DNA of 64,000 nucleotides from Campylobacteraceae bacterium (GTDB lineage: Bacteria; Campylobacterota; Campylobacteria; Campylobacterales; Campylobacteraceae): NCBI GenBank assembly GCA_031284315.1, contig JAITAB010000034.1, positions 1-64,000 on the forward strand. Reading direction: 5' to 3'. The notes below the pieces were generated by a model. It was not told where the DNA came from. It searched no databases and saw only the letters and a program-made list of their open reading frames with translations. Shown here piece by piece: positions 40,792-49,318 of the stretch (the stretch's first letter is position 1; every line of letters begins with the position of its first letter). A program made the position numbers and the translations under genes.

Positions 40792-41462
40792 GAGAAGATA
40801 TTAAACGGCTTGAAGAGCGGCTATGTTACCAATTTAAAGATATGCAGCTTGTCATTCAGGCTCTTACGCATAAAAGTTATAAAAAAACTAAAAATAACGA
40901 GAGGCTGGAGTTTTTGGGAGACGCTGTGCTTGATTTGATAGTGGGCGAATATCTTTACATGAAGTTTCCCTCAAAAAGCGAAGGGGAACTCTCCAAACTG
41001 CGCGCATCGCTTGTGAGCGACAAAAGTTTCAAAAATCTCGCGCTGGAGTTAAATCTCGGCGAATATCTGCTTATATCCGCCGCCGAAGAGAATAACTACG
41101 GACGCAATAAAGAGTCGCTGCTTTCAAATGCATTTGAGGCTGTTACGGGGGCGATTTATCTTGACGGCGGTTTGGAAAATGCACGCAAAGCGGCGGTCGC
41201 ACTATTTGAAAAAGTGTATCCGAAAATTGACATGCAAACGCTTTTTAAGGATTATAAAACGCTTTTGCAGGAAATTACGCAAGCGCAATTTGGCGTAACG
41301 CCGGAGTATGTTCTTGTGCGTTCATCAGGACCAGACCACAAAAAAGAGTTTGAAATGGCGGTAATTTTAAAAGGCAAAACGCTGGCAAACGCGAGCGGAA
41401 GCACCAAAAAAGAAGCCGAACAAAATGCGGCTGAAAAGACGCTCAAAATATTGGAAGGGTAA
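40788..41462 (+). CDS. rnc: Ribonuclease III
   Basis: The 224-residue protein has the RNase III signature NERLEFLGDAVLDL and a second acidic site LLSNAFEAVTGAIYLDGG. A double-stranded RNA-binding domain is C-terminal (YKTLLQEITQAQFGVTPEYV to STKKEAEQNAAEKTLKIL). It processes rRNA precursors and dsRNA. Type II CRISPR would also need it, but the CRISPR operon in this window is type I. It is coupled to rnhA and followed by aroC after 4 bp. Confidence 0.96.
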   Translation: MREDIKRLEERLCYQFKDMQLVIQALTHKSYKKTKNNERLEFLGDAVLDLIVGEYLYMKFPSKSEGELSKLRASLVSDKSFKNLALELNLGEYLLISAAEENNYGRNKESLLSNAFEAVTGAIYLDGGLENARKAAVALFEKVYPKIDMQTLFKDYKTLLQEITQAQFGVTPEYVLVRSSGPDHKKEFEMAVILKGKTLANASGSTKKEAEQNAAEKTLKILEG

Positions 41463-41466
41463 GTGC

Positions 41467-42540
41467 ATGAATAGTTTTGGGGTAAAATTTCGCGTAACAA
41501 CTTTCGGCGAATCGCATGGAAGTGCGATAGGCTGCGTCATAGACGGCGTTCCTGCGGGACTTGAAATAGATGAAGAGTATATTCAAAGCGAAGTGGACAA
41601 AAGAAAACCCGGACTTACAAAATTTGCCACGCAAAGAAAAGAGAGCGACAGTGTGCAGATTTTTAGCGGCGTATTTGAAGGGCTTAGCACGGGTGCGCCG
41701 ATAACTTTGGCGATATTTAACGAAAATCAAAAATCAAACGATTATGAAAATATAAAATCCCTCTTCCGCCCTTCCCATGCAGACTTTACATATTTCAAAA
41801 AGTACGGCATCAGAGACTATAGAGGCGGGGGCAGAAGCAGCGCCCGAGAAACAGCGGCGAGAACGGCGGCGGGCGCAATCGCCAAAAAACTGCTTGAAAA
41901 ATTCGGTATAAAAGTTCAAAGCGGCGTCTTTGCTATAGGCGGCGTGGAGGCTGAGAGTTTGGATTTTGAATATGCAAAAACAAGTGAAATTTTCGCGCTC
42001 GACAGGCTAAAAGAAGAGGCGCAAAAGGCGGCTGTTTTAAACGCGAAAGAGGCTGGGGATTCTGTGGGCGGGTGCATATTTGTAAAAATATCAAACATAC
42101 GCGCAGGATTTGGAGAGCCTTTATATAACAAACTTGACGGCGCATTGGCAGGCGCGATGATGGGCATAAACGGCGTAAAAGCGGTAGAGATAGGCGAAGG
42201 CGTGAACGCTTCAAAATTAAAAGGCTCTGAAAATAACGATCAAATGGATAAAACAGGCTTCATGTCAAACCACGCAGGCGGAATACTCGGCGGTATAAGC
42301 ACGGGTGCGGATATTGATATAAAAGTCCATTTCAAGCCGACTCCGTCCATTTTTTTAAAACAGCGGACGCAAAACGAGCAAAACGAAAGCGTAGAGTTCA
42401 GCCTGAAAGGCAGGCATGACCCATGCATCGCCGTGCGCGGCAGCGTAGTTGCAAACGCCATGGCGGCTTTAACGCTTGCGGATATGCTGCTTTTGAACGC
42501 TTCATGCACGATGGACAATCTTAAAAAGATTTACGGATAA
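41467..42540 (+). CDS. aroC: Chorismate synthase
   Basis: The start is ATG 41467, giving 357 residues. Signatures are FGESHGSAIGCVIDGVPAG, RPSHADFTYFKKYGIRDYRG followed by GGRSSARETAARTAAGAIA, and SNHAGGILGGISTGADI. The enzyme uses reduced FMN to convert EPSP to chorismate, the last shared step to aromatic amino acids. It is coupled to rnc in the same operon, as in Campylobacter. Confidence 0.97.
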   Translation: MNSFGVKFRVTTFGESHGSAIGCVIDGVPAGLEIDEEYIQSEVDKRKPGLTKFATQRKESDSVQIFSGVFEGLSTGAPITLAIFNENQKSNDYENIKSLFRPSHADFTYFKKYGIRDYRGGGRSSARETAARTAAGAIAKKLLEKFGIKVQSGVFAIGGVEAESLDFEYAKTSEIFALDRLKEEAQKAAVLNAKEAGDSVGGCIFVKISNIRAGFGEPLYNKLDGALAGAMMGINGVKAVEIGEGVNASKLKGSENNDQMDKTGFMSNHAGGILGGISTGADIDIKVHFKPTPSIFLKQRTQNEQNESVEFSLKGRHDPCIAVRGSVVANAMAALTLADMLLLNASCTMDNLKKIYG

Positions 42541-42549
42541 AGGAAAAAA

Positions 42550-43137
42550 ATGGAGTTATCGTCAAGCAAAAAAGAGGCGAAAACGGCTATATGGTTTTTG
42601 TGGATTACGGTCGCTTTGTTCCCTTTTATAATTATCGAGGGATATTATCTAAACAGCGATGAGGTAAGCGTAAAAATGTTGATAACGGCATTTGTATCAT
42701 TGGCAATTGTTTGCGTTTTTATCATCTCTATCATTATGTTTTTAGTGTGGTTTTATAAAGCGTATTCAAACATCTACGCGCTTACGCCGGACCCAAAATA
42801 CAAAAAATGGTGGGTTGTCGCAAGCTGGCTTGTGCCTGTCGTAAATTTCTTTGTGCCGTATTTCATTCTTAGGTACATGTACACAAAAGCGGCGGATTTG
42901 GCGGATAACCCCGAAGCGTATAAAAATATGCAAAAATGGACAACGCTAAATGCATGCTGGGCGCTTTATATTTTAATGTGGATTGGCGACATCGTATATT
43001 ACGCGCTTATATTTCCCGATACATCAACCCTTTTTAATATAATTACATATATTTTATTTATTCCATGCGCATGGCTTACAGCTAAAATCATCAACAATTA
43101 CTGCAAGCTTGAAGAGGAGTTTTTGCATGGGCGTTAA
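42550..43137 (+). CDS. DUF4328-like membrane protein
   Basis: The 195-residue protein has four to five membrane segments (about 13-32, 42-67, 82-105, 132-150, 158-180). The block FLVWFYKAYSNIYALTPDPK, then KKWWVVASWLVPVVNFFVPYFILRY in pieces, matches DUF4328. Function is unknown. It follows aroC by 9 bp with GGA before the start and probably ends the operon together with the next gene. Confidence 0.75.
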   Translation: MELSSSKKEAKTAIWFLWITVALFPFIIIEGYYLNSDEVSVKMLITAFVSLAIVCVFIISIIMFLVWFYKAYSNIYALTPDPKYKKWWVVASWLVPVVNFFVPYFILRYMYTKAADLADNPEAYKNMQKWTTLNACWALYILMWIGDIVYYALIFPDTSTLFNIITYILFIPCAWLTAKIINNYCKLEEEFLHGR

Positions 43138-43588
43138 AACATGGCTTTTGACAGTTTTCAGAGAACTTTTTTTATATCACTACAAATCGCTTGAATTTAG
43201 AGCCGAAATTTTCGCGCTTATCATCGCGCCCTCATGCAAAAGCGCAAAAGAGTGTAATTTTAAAATACTCAAAGAGACCGCGTCCGAAATCTACAAAAAC
43301 GACCTCCACAGACAAGGCGTATTTATAAATATCGTCAAAGAGTATGTGGCGATGATTTTGCGAAATGCGCCGGCTTCCTATGATGAAGCCGTGAAAGATA
43401 TAAACCGCAAAGTAAGAGCCAATAAAAGCTTCGCTATGAAGATTAACATGGAGCATATCAATAGATTTTTAAGGAACGATATAAGCGAGGAGAAGCAGAT
43501 TTTGCAGCAGCGTCTTGCGGAATTTTTAGAAGAGGCCGGCAAAGAGGCGGCGCGGCTTATAAACGGCGCAAAACATGAAGGTTTATAA
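43127..43588 (+). CDS. Conserved hypothetical soluble protein
   Basis: The start is ATG 43127 with GAGGAG seven bases before, giving 153 residues; it overlaps the upstream gene by 11 bases. The helical protein (MGVKTWLLTVFRELFLYHYK) has a middle segment with Cys residues (APSCKSAKECNFKIL). Campylobacterota carry similar short proteins of unknown role. It is followed by a short hairpin and the convergent mnmG gene. Confidence 0.65.
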   Translation: MGVKTWLLTVFRELFLYHYKSLEFRAEIFALIIAPSCKSAKECNFKILKETASEIYKNDLHRQGVFINIVKEYVAMILRNAPASYDEAVKDINRKVRANKSFAMKINMEHINRFLRNDISEEKQILQQRLAEFLEEAGKEAARLINGAKHEGL

Positions 43589-43610
43589 TAGCTTAATTTT
43601 TAATATGCGG

Positions 43611-43634
43611 CGCTAAAATTTAGCGTTTTTCTTT
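43611..43634 (+). terminator. Terminator between convergent operons
   Basis: CGCTAAA and TTTAGCG form a short palindrome followed by TTTTTCTTTTT. It overlaps the stop codon of the convergent mnmG gene by a few bases. The stem is short but the T tract is good for the plus-strand operon. Confidence 0.5.
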
Positions 43635-45491
43635 TTGCGACATTACGATATAAACATGCAAAGCGTCTATGGCTGCGGGCGTTATGCCGCTGATTTCGCT
43701 TGCGGCAAACAGAGTTGGGGGATTGAAGCGTTTGAGTTTTTCGGCGGCTTCGTTGCCAAGTCCGCTTACTTTTGTAAAATCAATATCCGCAGGGATTTTT
43801 ACCTCCATCATTTTGCGCATGGAAGCTATCTGCTCTTCCTGTTTTGCTATGTAATTTTTATATTTGGCAAGTATCAATATCTGCTCTTTTGCCTCGTCCT
43901 CAAAGTTAGCCAAAGATGGCAGCAGTTTTTCCAGTTTTTCGGCGGTAAAGCTTTTTCTCGCCGCTATCTTTTGATAAGTCGTTTTATCGTTTACGCTCTC
44001 TTCTCCCAAAGAAGCCAAAAATGCCGCGTTCTCTTTAGAGGGCGTTAAAAAATTGCTTTCCAGCAGCGTTAGTCCCTCGCGCGTCTGCTCTGCTTTGCGG
44101 CGCATGTTTGAGTATGTACGCTCATCTATCAAGCCAAAGTTATATCCGTATTCCATGAGGCGCATGTCCGCATTGTCTTCGCGCAGCAAAAGCCTGTATT
44201 CGGCGCGGGAAGTGAACATTCTATAAGGCTCTTTTGTGCCTTTTGTTACGAGATCGTCTATCATGACGCCGATATACGCTTCATCGCGGCGCAAAATAAA
44301 CGGCTCTTTTTCGTCAATGGACAACACGGCGTTTATTCCCGCGAATAGCCCTTGCGCCGCCGCCTCTTCATATCCTGTCGTGCCGTTTATCTGCCCCGCG
44401 CAGTAAAGCCCTTTTATCTTTTTTGTTTCAAGCGTGTGTTTAAGCTCAACAGGATCCACATAGTCGTACTCTATCGCATATCCGTAACGCACGATTTTAA
44501 CATTTTCAAGTCCTTGTATCGTGCGCAGAAAACTTAACTGCACATCGGGCGGAAGCGAAGTCGAAAGTCCGTTCAGGTAGTATTCGCTCGCCTCTTTTGT
44601 CTGCGGTTCTACAAAAATATGATGCCGCTCTTTGTCTGTAAAGCGGTTTATCTTATCTTCAATGCTGGGACAATATCTAGGACCGATACCCTCTATCTGC
44701 CCCGTAAAAAGCGGCGCGCGGTGAAAATTGCTTCGGATTATCTCATGCGTTAGAGTGTTTGTATATGTGATAAAGCATGGAAGCTGAAAAGGGTTAAAAT
44801 CGGCTTTATTTGTTCTAAAGCTCATAGGAGAGGGTTTTTCGTCTCCGCCTTGGGCTTGCATTTTGCTAAAATCTATACTTTTTGCGTCTATTCTGGGGCA
44901 TGTGCCTGTTTTCAACCTTCCCAAAACAAGCCCTAAATTTTTTAAAGAGTCCGACAGCGCATTTGAGGCAAACTCTCCCGTCCTACCCGCGCTTTGGCGA
45001 AATTCGCCTATGTGTATAAGCCCTTTTAAAAATGTGCCTGTCGTTATGATGATTTTTTTGGCGTAATATCTATTTTGTATATGTGTCAAAACGCCGATTG
45101 CTTCGCCATTTTGCATAAGTATCTCTTCTGCGATTTCTTGAGCGGCGTCTAAATTTTTCGTGTTTAGCACGGCATTTCGCATATAAATGCGGTATCTGTC
45201 CATATCTATCTGCGCTCTTGTGCCTCTTACCGCATGACCTTTTGACTCGTTTAAAACGCGAAACTGTATCCCCGCCGCGTCCGTTGCAAGCGCCATTTCT
45301 CCGCCCAAAGCGTCAAGTTCTTTGGTCAAATGCCCTTTGCCAAGCCCTCCGATAGCGGGATTGCAGCTCGCCGCGCCCGTTTGCTCTATCAATATAGTAA
45401 GAAGCAGCGTTTTTTTGCCCATTTTGGCGCACGCCAAAGAGGCTTCTATGCCCGCATGTCCGCCGCCTATAACGATAATATCATATTCCAT
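43620..45491 (-). CDS. mnmG: tRNA uridine-5-carboxymethylaminomethyl modification enzyme MnmG (GidA)
   Basis: The 623-residue protein starts [20 protein letters not shown] with the FAD-binding dinucleotide fold, followed by [14 protein letters not shown] and [13 protein letters not shown], then [21 protein letters not shown]. The C-terminal helical domain ends in [16 protein letters not shown]. With MnmE it modifies the wobble uridine of several tRNAs. The length is normal for the family. Transcribed alone on the minus strand. Confidence 0.97.
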   Translation of the reverse strand: MEYDIIVIGGGHAGIEASLACAKMGKKTLLLTILIEQTGAASCNPAIGGLGKGHLTKELDALGGEMALATDAAGIQFRVLNESKGHAVRGTRAQIDMDRYRIYMRNAVLNTKNLDAAQEIAEEILMQNGEAIGVLTHIQNRYYAKKIIITTGTFLKGLIHIGEFRQSAGRTGEFASNALSDSLKNLGLVLGRLKTGTCPRIDAKSIDFSKMQAQGGDEKPSPMSFRTNKADFNPFQLPCFITYTNTLTHEIIRSNFHRAPLFTGQIEGIGPRYCPSIEDKINRFTDKERHHIFVEPQTKEASEYYLNGLSTSLPPDVQLSFLRTIQGLENVKIVRYGYAIEYDYVDPVELKHTLETKKIKGLYCAGQINGTTGYEEAAAQGLFAGINAVLSIDEKEPFILRRDEAYIGVMIDDLVTKGTKEPYRMFTSRAEYRLLLREDNADMRLMEYGYNFGLIDERTYSNMRRKAEQTREGLTLLESNFLTPSKENAAFLASLGEESVNDKTTYQKIAARKSFTAEKLEKLLPSLANFEDEAKEQILILAKYKNYIAKQEEQIASMRKMMEVKIPADIDFTKVSGLGNEAAEKLKRFNPPTLFAASEISGITPAAIDALHVYIVMSQKEKR

Positions 45492-45582
45492 TTATTCCTC
45501 AAAAGAGTTAAAAAATTTTAGAGGAAGTATTGTAGCATAAAAAATGCCGTCTTTTCGGCAGAGGGCGATTTTCAGGCGGATA

Positions 45583-45591
45583 TGATATAAT
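45583..45591 (+). promoter_or_regulatory. Extended -10 promoter of ribE
   Basis: TG at 45583 and TATAAT at 45586-45591 form an extended -10 box 20 bp before the ribE start. No good -35 is seen. A TGCCG/CGGCA hairpin (45544-45559) lies upstream, in the shared region with mnmG. No FMN riboswitch structure is visible in this 119-bp gap. Confidence 0.6.
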
Positions 45592-45610
45592 AAACGCCCA
45601 AAGGAGACAA

Positions 45611-46219
45611 ATGTTCACGGGACTCATCAGAGAGTGCGCCCAAACGCTCTCTTACAAAGACAATATTTTAAGCCTAAAAGCAAAATACCGCCCAAATATC
45701 GGCGATAGCGTGGCTGTAAACGGCGCATGTTTGACAGTCATAGAAATCGGCGCGGGCAGTTTCAAAGCCGAACTTTCGCATGAGAGCCGAAAAACGATAG
45801 CTGTGGAAAATCTGAAAAACCTCGTACATATAGAGCCTGCCATGACGCTTGGAAGCCGCATAGAAGGGCATTTACTGCAAGGACATATAGACGCGCTTGG
45901 CGAAATAGTTAAAATCCAAAAAGATGAAAACGGAACCGATTTTTCCATCAAAACGACAAAAGAGACCATGAAATTTCTATCCCCGAAAGGAAGCGTTGCG
46001 ATTGACGGCGTGAGCCTTACTGCGGGCGAAATAGAGGGCGATATTTTTAAATTGACCATCATACCGCACACTTTTTCAAAAACGATTTTCAATACCTACA
46101 AAATCGGGCGCAGGGTCAATATAGAAACCGACATGATAGCGCGATACCTTTTTAATTTCATGCAAAGCGATAAAAAGCTTACATGGAGCGATATAGACAG
46201 GATAACGGCGCTATATTGA
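45611..46219 (+). CDS. ribE: Riboflavin synthase alpha subunit
   Basis: The 202-residue protein has the duplicated lumazine-binding fold: MFTGLIRECAQ start, SVAVNGACLTVIEIG, EGHLLQGHIDALG and SVAIDGVSLTAGEI. It converts two 6,7-dimethyl-8-ribityllumazine molecules to riboflavin and the pyrimidine precursor. AAGGAG precedes the ATG. Its stop shares bases with the next start (TGATG), linking it to the laccase-domain gene. Confidence 0.96.
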   Translation: MFTGLIRECAQTLSYKDNILSLKAKYRPNIGDSVAVNGACLTVIEIGAGSFKAELSHESRKTIAVENLKNLVHIEPAMTLGSRIEGHLLQGHIDALGEIVKIQKDENGTDFSIKTTKETMKFLSPKGSVAIDGVSLTAGEIEGDIFKLTIIPHTFSKTIFNTYKIGRRVNIETDMIARYLFNFMQSDKKLTWSDIDRITALY

Positions 46220-46932
46220 TGAAAAAGATTTTTTTGCATGAAGCGGTTCAAGTTGTTTTGAGCGATAAAACGGGCGGCGTCAGCGAAGGCGCGTATAAAA
46301 GCCTCAATCTCGGGCTTCATGTAGGCGACAAACCTTTAAGCGTAGAAAAAAACAGAGAGATTTTTGCATCATATTTTGGCGTAAGCGCAAATGAATTATG
46401 CTTTATGGAGCAGGTACACGGCTCTTTTGCGTCAGTTGCCAAAAAGGGCGAAACGCTTAAAGCGGACGCTTTGATAACGCGCGAGAAAAATTTAGTTTTG
46501 TGCGTTATGGTCGCCGACTGCGCGCCTGTCATACTGTACGACAATGACAAAAAAGCCGTTGCCGCCGTGCATGCGGGGCGCAAAGGGATATTTTCGGGCA
46601 TTATCGCAAATACCGTTTCGGCGATGCAAAGAGAGTTTGGAAGCGAGCCAAAAAACATGCGCTCATATATCGGCGTTTCTATCCGTTCATGCTGTTACGA
46701 AATACGGGGCGAAGTTTTGAGCGAAGCCGCTGAAAGGTTCGCATATGCGGTAGAGAGCAGAAACGGGCGGCATTTTCTTTCATTGCATACAATACTTAAA
46801 AAACAATTATATAAAAGCGGCGTTAAGGATATTATTGATGACAAAATTTGCGCATGCTGTGATGAAAACTACTTTTCATACAGGCGTGAAGGCGCTTGCG
46901 GACGCTTTGGAGCTGGGGTAAAGATATTATGA
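46219..46932 (+). CDS. pgeF: Laccase-domain purine nucleoside phosphorylase / peptidoglycan editing factor (YfiH-like)
   Basis: The start is ATG 46219, giving 237 residues. The YfiH/PgeF motifs are EGAYKSLNLGLHVGDKP, CFMEQVHGSF, VMVADCAPVILYD and AVHAGRKGIFSG, with the conserved His/Cys/His metal and active site. Family members act on purine nucleosides or edit cell-wall precursors. It is translationally coupled to ribE and overlaps the cupin gene. Confidence 0.92.
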   Translation: MKKIFLHEAVQVVLSDKTGGVSEGAYKSLNLGLHVGDKPLSVEKNREIFASYFGVSANELCFMEQVHGSFASVAKKGETLKADALITREKNLVLCVMVADCAPVILYDNDKKAVAAVHAGRKGIFSGIIANTVSAMQREFGSEPKNMRSYIGVSIRSCCYEIRGEVLSEAAERFAYAVESRNGRHFLSLHTILKKQLYKSGVKDIIDDKICACCDENYFSYRREGACGRFGAGVKIL

Positions 46933-47225
46933 GTATATTTGACAAATCCGCGCCGAATGTCGGCGAAATACATGACATTTTATGCAGGCTTGAGAGTGTG
47001 GATATCGCTCATATCGTAAGTTCGTCCATGCCGCCTGATACGCTCTATTGCCAAGACAAAGACGAATTTGTCATAGTTCTTGAAGGCGAAGCTCTTTTGC
47101 AGGTAGAAGAGAGGGAGATTTGCCTGAAAAAAGGCGAGTATGTTTTCATAAAAGCTTTTACAAAACATCAAGTTTTAAAATGTAAAAATAGTACGCATTG
47201 GTTAGCCGTATATGTGAAAAGTTAA
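46929..47225 (+). CDS. Small cupin-domain protein
   Basis: The start is ATG 46929, overlapping the upstream stop (ATGA), giving 98 residues. The cupin pattern is CQDKDEFVIVLEGEALLQVE, then LKKGEYVFIKAFTKHQVLKC. The single domain fits a small metal-binding beta barrel. Ligand unknown. Its end overlaps the convergent regulator gene by 4 bases. Confidence 0.8.
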   Translation: MSIFDKSAPNVGEIHDILCRLESVDIAHIVSSSMPPDTLYCQDKDEFVIVLEGEALLQVEEREICLKKGEYVFIKAFTKHQVLKCKNSTHWLAVYVKS

Positions 47226-47608
47226 AACGACTTTATGCTTTCGTCATGAAGTTTTTTATATTTTTTAAGCTGTTCTTTTATATGCAATATCACGCTTTGG
47301 GGCGCGTAGGGCAAAAGATGGACAATCTCCCTTACCTCTTTTGAGCGTTTGTAGTTATAATCCGAAGAGTACTCTAACTCAAATGTAAAAAGCTCCTGTT
47401 CTTCAACGCCAAGCGCTTCGGCTATATACGGGATAAGCTCTACCTTTATCTCTCTTTTGCCGTACAAATAACCCAAAATTGTTTGATATGACGGCGTTTC
47501 GCCCGTAAGCTTTAATTTTGGTGCAAGTCCCACAAGTTTGTTGGCAAACCCTTTTTTTGACATCTTTTTTTCAGTTAAAAGATAATTGATTTTTTCCCAA
47601 ACTTCCAT
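47222..47608 (-). CDS. XRE-type transcriptional regulator (chromosomal)
   Basis: The 128-residue protein has a helix-turn-helix with a long insertion (KKMSKKGFANKLVGLAPKLK to SYQTILGYLYGKREIKVELI) and a helical C-terminus with VREIVHLLPYAPQSVILHIK. It is of the phage-repressor-like type found in Campylobacterota. Two repeats with identical cores lie just upstream (47622-47688), so it is probably self-regulated. It may also control the small secreted protein genes that diverge from it. Confidence 0.8.
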   Translation of the reverse strand: MEVWEKINYLLTEKKMSKKGFANKLVGLAPKLKLTGETPSYQTILGYLYGKREIKVELIPYIAEALGVEEQELFTFELEYSSDYNYKRSKEVREIVHLLPYAPQSVILHIKEQLKKYKKLHDESIKSF

Positions 47609-47621
47609 AAAAAGCCTTTTA

Positions 47622-47688
47622 GTCGTTTTGAATATAATCTGGTCATATTGTAAAGATTTACTAAGGTCATTTTGAATATAATTTGGTC
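47622..47688. promoter_or_regulatory. Paired operator-like direct repeats
   Basis: GTC[G/A]TTTTGAATATAAT[C/T]TGGTC occurs at 47622-47644 and again at 47666-47688, 44 bp apart. Each copy contains TATAAT. The pair lies between a regulator on one strand and a secreted protein gene on the other, so it probably holds regulator sites and overlapping promoters. Confidence 0.6.
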
Positions 47689-47787
47689 GCTTTTAATATT
47701 TGGGTTTTGAATGATTATTGAGGTATTACAAATAATTTGCAAAAAATACAAATAAGAGTTTGATGCAGATGATATTTAGGAGTTGAT

Positions 47788-48066
47788 ATGAAAAAATTAG
47801 TATGTTTATTTGCCGTAGCGTTATTGTCAATATGTTTTGCGCGTGAGTGCAATTCTGATTATGATTGCGGGAGCGGTTACGGCTGCGTTAAAGAGATGTA
47901 TAAAACACGCGGCGAGTGCGCAAAAACAGTTGACGAGTTTGGCGTCAAGCAATTTAATTCTCCAAGAGACAGCGGTATGGGAACAAAAACTGAGAGTCAA
48001 TGTTCGTTTAACACCGACTGCCCTATAGGATTTACTTGTCGTAGCGGCAGCTGCATTAAGCGGTGA
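47788..48066 (+). CDS. Secreted cysteine-rich small protein with duplicated disulfide motif
   Basis: The 92-residue protein has a signal peptide (MKKLVCLFAVALLSICFA), then ten cysteines arranged as two similar modules: CNSDYDCGSGYGCVKE...GEC and CSFNTDCPIGFTCRSGSC. Such modules resemble small disulfide-knotted domains of secreted eukaryotic-like proteins. It would be oxidised in the periplasm or outside the cell. No function is recognised. GGAG precedes the start; the next gene begins 5 bp after the stop. Confidence 0.8.
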   Translation: MKKLVCLFAVALLSICFARECNSDYDCGSGYGCVKEMYKTRGECAKTVDEFGVKQFNSPRDSGMGTKTESQCSFNTDCPIGFTCRSGSCIKR

Positions 48067-48071
48067 TATAA

Positions 48072-48383
48072 ATGACGAAAGGCGAACTTCAAAAATTGAT
48101 TGAGAGGTGGAGGGTAGGCGCTATATGCCGTGAAGAAATTTGCCGTTCACATATATCGTCTCGATATAACAATTACAGTGTAGCAGATAGCTGCCGCAAG
48201 GAAACGGTAATTGGTTTATGCTGGCTGCCAAAAGATGTTTGCGGGTATGAAGGAATATCGGTAAGAAAAGCTTGTGCTGGGGATATTGAAAAAAGATTGG
48301 GCGATTACGCTACGCTTGATATTGATCAAGTATATGATTTAATAGATAGTTATATTGAAACCGATAAAAGAGTGATTGGATAA
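48072..48383 (+). CDS. Unknown cysteine-containing protein
   Basis: The 103-residue protein has six cysteines (GAICREEICRS, DSCRKETVIGLCWLPKDVC, RKACAGD) and no signal peptide. It begins 5 bp after the secreted protein gene and is probably co-transcribed. It may be a helper or immunity partner of the secreted protein, by position only. The ribosome site is weak. Confidence 0.6.
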   Translation: MTKGELQKLIERWRVGAICREEICRSHISSRYNNYSVADSCRKETVIGLCWLPKDVCGYEGISVRKACAGDIEKRLGDYATLDIDQVYDLIDSYIETDKRVIG

Positions 48384-48455
48384 AAATCGTAAGTAAGTGA
48401 TTCTCAGTTAGATGTTTTTATGAGAGCCAAAATAAAAAAATTAAGATAGGAGTAT

Positions 48456-48851
48456 ATGATGATGAAAAATATTATTATATTGTTTATTGCGATTTTCCTT
48501 GCAGGATGTACTTCGCATGGATATGGCATTGCCAATCATAATGGTAAAACTTATTGGTTTCCTAATGATTGTCCTCGTTATGCGTATAGCTATGATAACC
48601 CTGATGCGTTATACTGTACAGATGAAAATAGCGTAAAAACAGGGCGTATCCTTTATCCTGCATCGCAAGCGGATGTGCAAAATTATTATGCGCAACAACA
48701 GTTAGAATTACAAGCTCAGCAAACACTAAATCAACAAACAAATAATTTTTATATGCAGCAACAAACTCAACAGTTGCAAAACATGAACAACCAAATGATG
48801 CTACAAAACCTTCAACAATTAAGAAATAGTCATGGCGGTTGGTATAGATAA
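48456..48851 (+). CDS. Gln-rich small lipoprotein
   Basis: Three successive ATGs are present; the second, at 48459, has the best spacing to ATAGGAG. The 131-residue product has a lipobox (IILFIAIFLAGCTSHGYG). After a short Tyr/Pro-rich region (HNGKTYWFPNDCPRYAYSY) it is largely Gln and Asn (for example YYAQQQLELQAQQTLNQQ). It may be a surface or periplasmic lipoprotein. Function unknown. Confidence 0.7.
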   Translation: MMMKNIIILFIAIFLAGCTSHGYGIANHNGKTYWFPNDCPRYAYSYDNPDALYCTDENSVKTGRILYPASQADVQNYYAQQQLELQAQQTLNQQTNNFYMQQQTQQLQNMNNQMMLQNLQQLRNSHGGWYR

Positions 48852-48874
48852 TCTTTAATAATTAAAAATTTTGA

Positions 48875-49057
48875 ATGAAAAAAATGAAAAAAACAATAAA
48901 AATTTTATCTGCCACTATAGCAGTAATTATTTTTTTAGTATGGATGGGTTTAGTAGGTAACCCGCATGTTGCGGAAACGGTTATCGGTTTATTGATTGCC
49001 GTAATTTCAGGCTTTTGGATAAATGGAAAACTTTCAAAATTTTTCATTAAAAAGTAA
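48875..49057 (+). CDS. Small membrane protein
   Basis: The 60-residue protein has two hydrophobic segments (about 8-27 and 33-50) and basic ends (KKMKKTIK, KLSKFFIKK). A hairpin topology in the inner membrane is likely. It starts 23 bp after the lipoprotein gene. No family is recognised. Confidence 0.6.
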   Translation: MKKMKKTIKILSATIAVIIFLVWMGLVGNPHVAETVIGLLIAVISGFWINGKLSKFFIKK

Positions 49058-49087
49058 CAAGTTAAGATAATTTAAAAGGATAAATAA

Positions 49088-49225
49088 ATGAAAGGTATTA
49101 AAGTTTTAAAAGAAGGGCAAAAGGTAACGGTGCAGGGAGTAGTCAGTTCAGCTTCATGCAATACCAACGATGGAATTTTTACCGACCCAAGTATAATTTT
49201 CATTAAAAATAACTTAATAAAATAG
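49088..49225 (+). CDS. Short unknown protein, possibly truncated
   Basis: The 45-residue frame has AAAAGG before ATG 49088. Product begins MKGIKVLKEGQKVTVQGVV, resembling the first strands of an OB-fold nucleic-acid-binding domain, and then stops after LIK. It could be a truncated gene or a genuine small protein. A strong terminator follows 18 bp later. Confidence 0.5.
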   Translation: MKGIKVLKEGQKVTVQGVVSSASCNTNDGIFTDPSIIFIKNNLIK

Positions 49226-49242
49226 TCAAATTTACAATTACA

Positions 49243-49269
49243 AAGCGGACTTATTTTAAGTCTGCTTTT
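49243..49269. terminator. Strong rho-independent terminator
   Basis: AAGCGGACTTA pairs with TAAGTCTGCTT (11 bp with one G-U) around TTT, then TT. It ends the small-gene run from 47788. The CARF gene converges on it from the right. Confidence 0.8.
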
Positions 49270-49318
49270 GCAGCCGGCAAAAATAATCCAAATAGTTAAA
49301 AATCAAAATTAAAAGTGA

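Noticed and set aside
45492-45610. FMN riboswitch before ribE
   Set aside because: The gap is only 119 bp and shows a short hairpin and a promoter. The conserved RFN element core is not seen.
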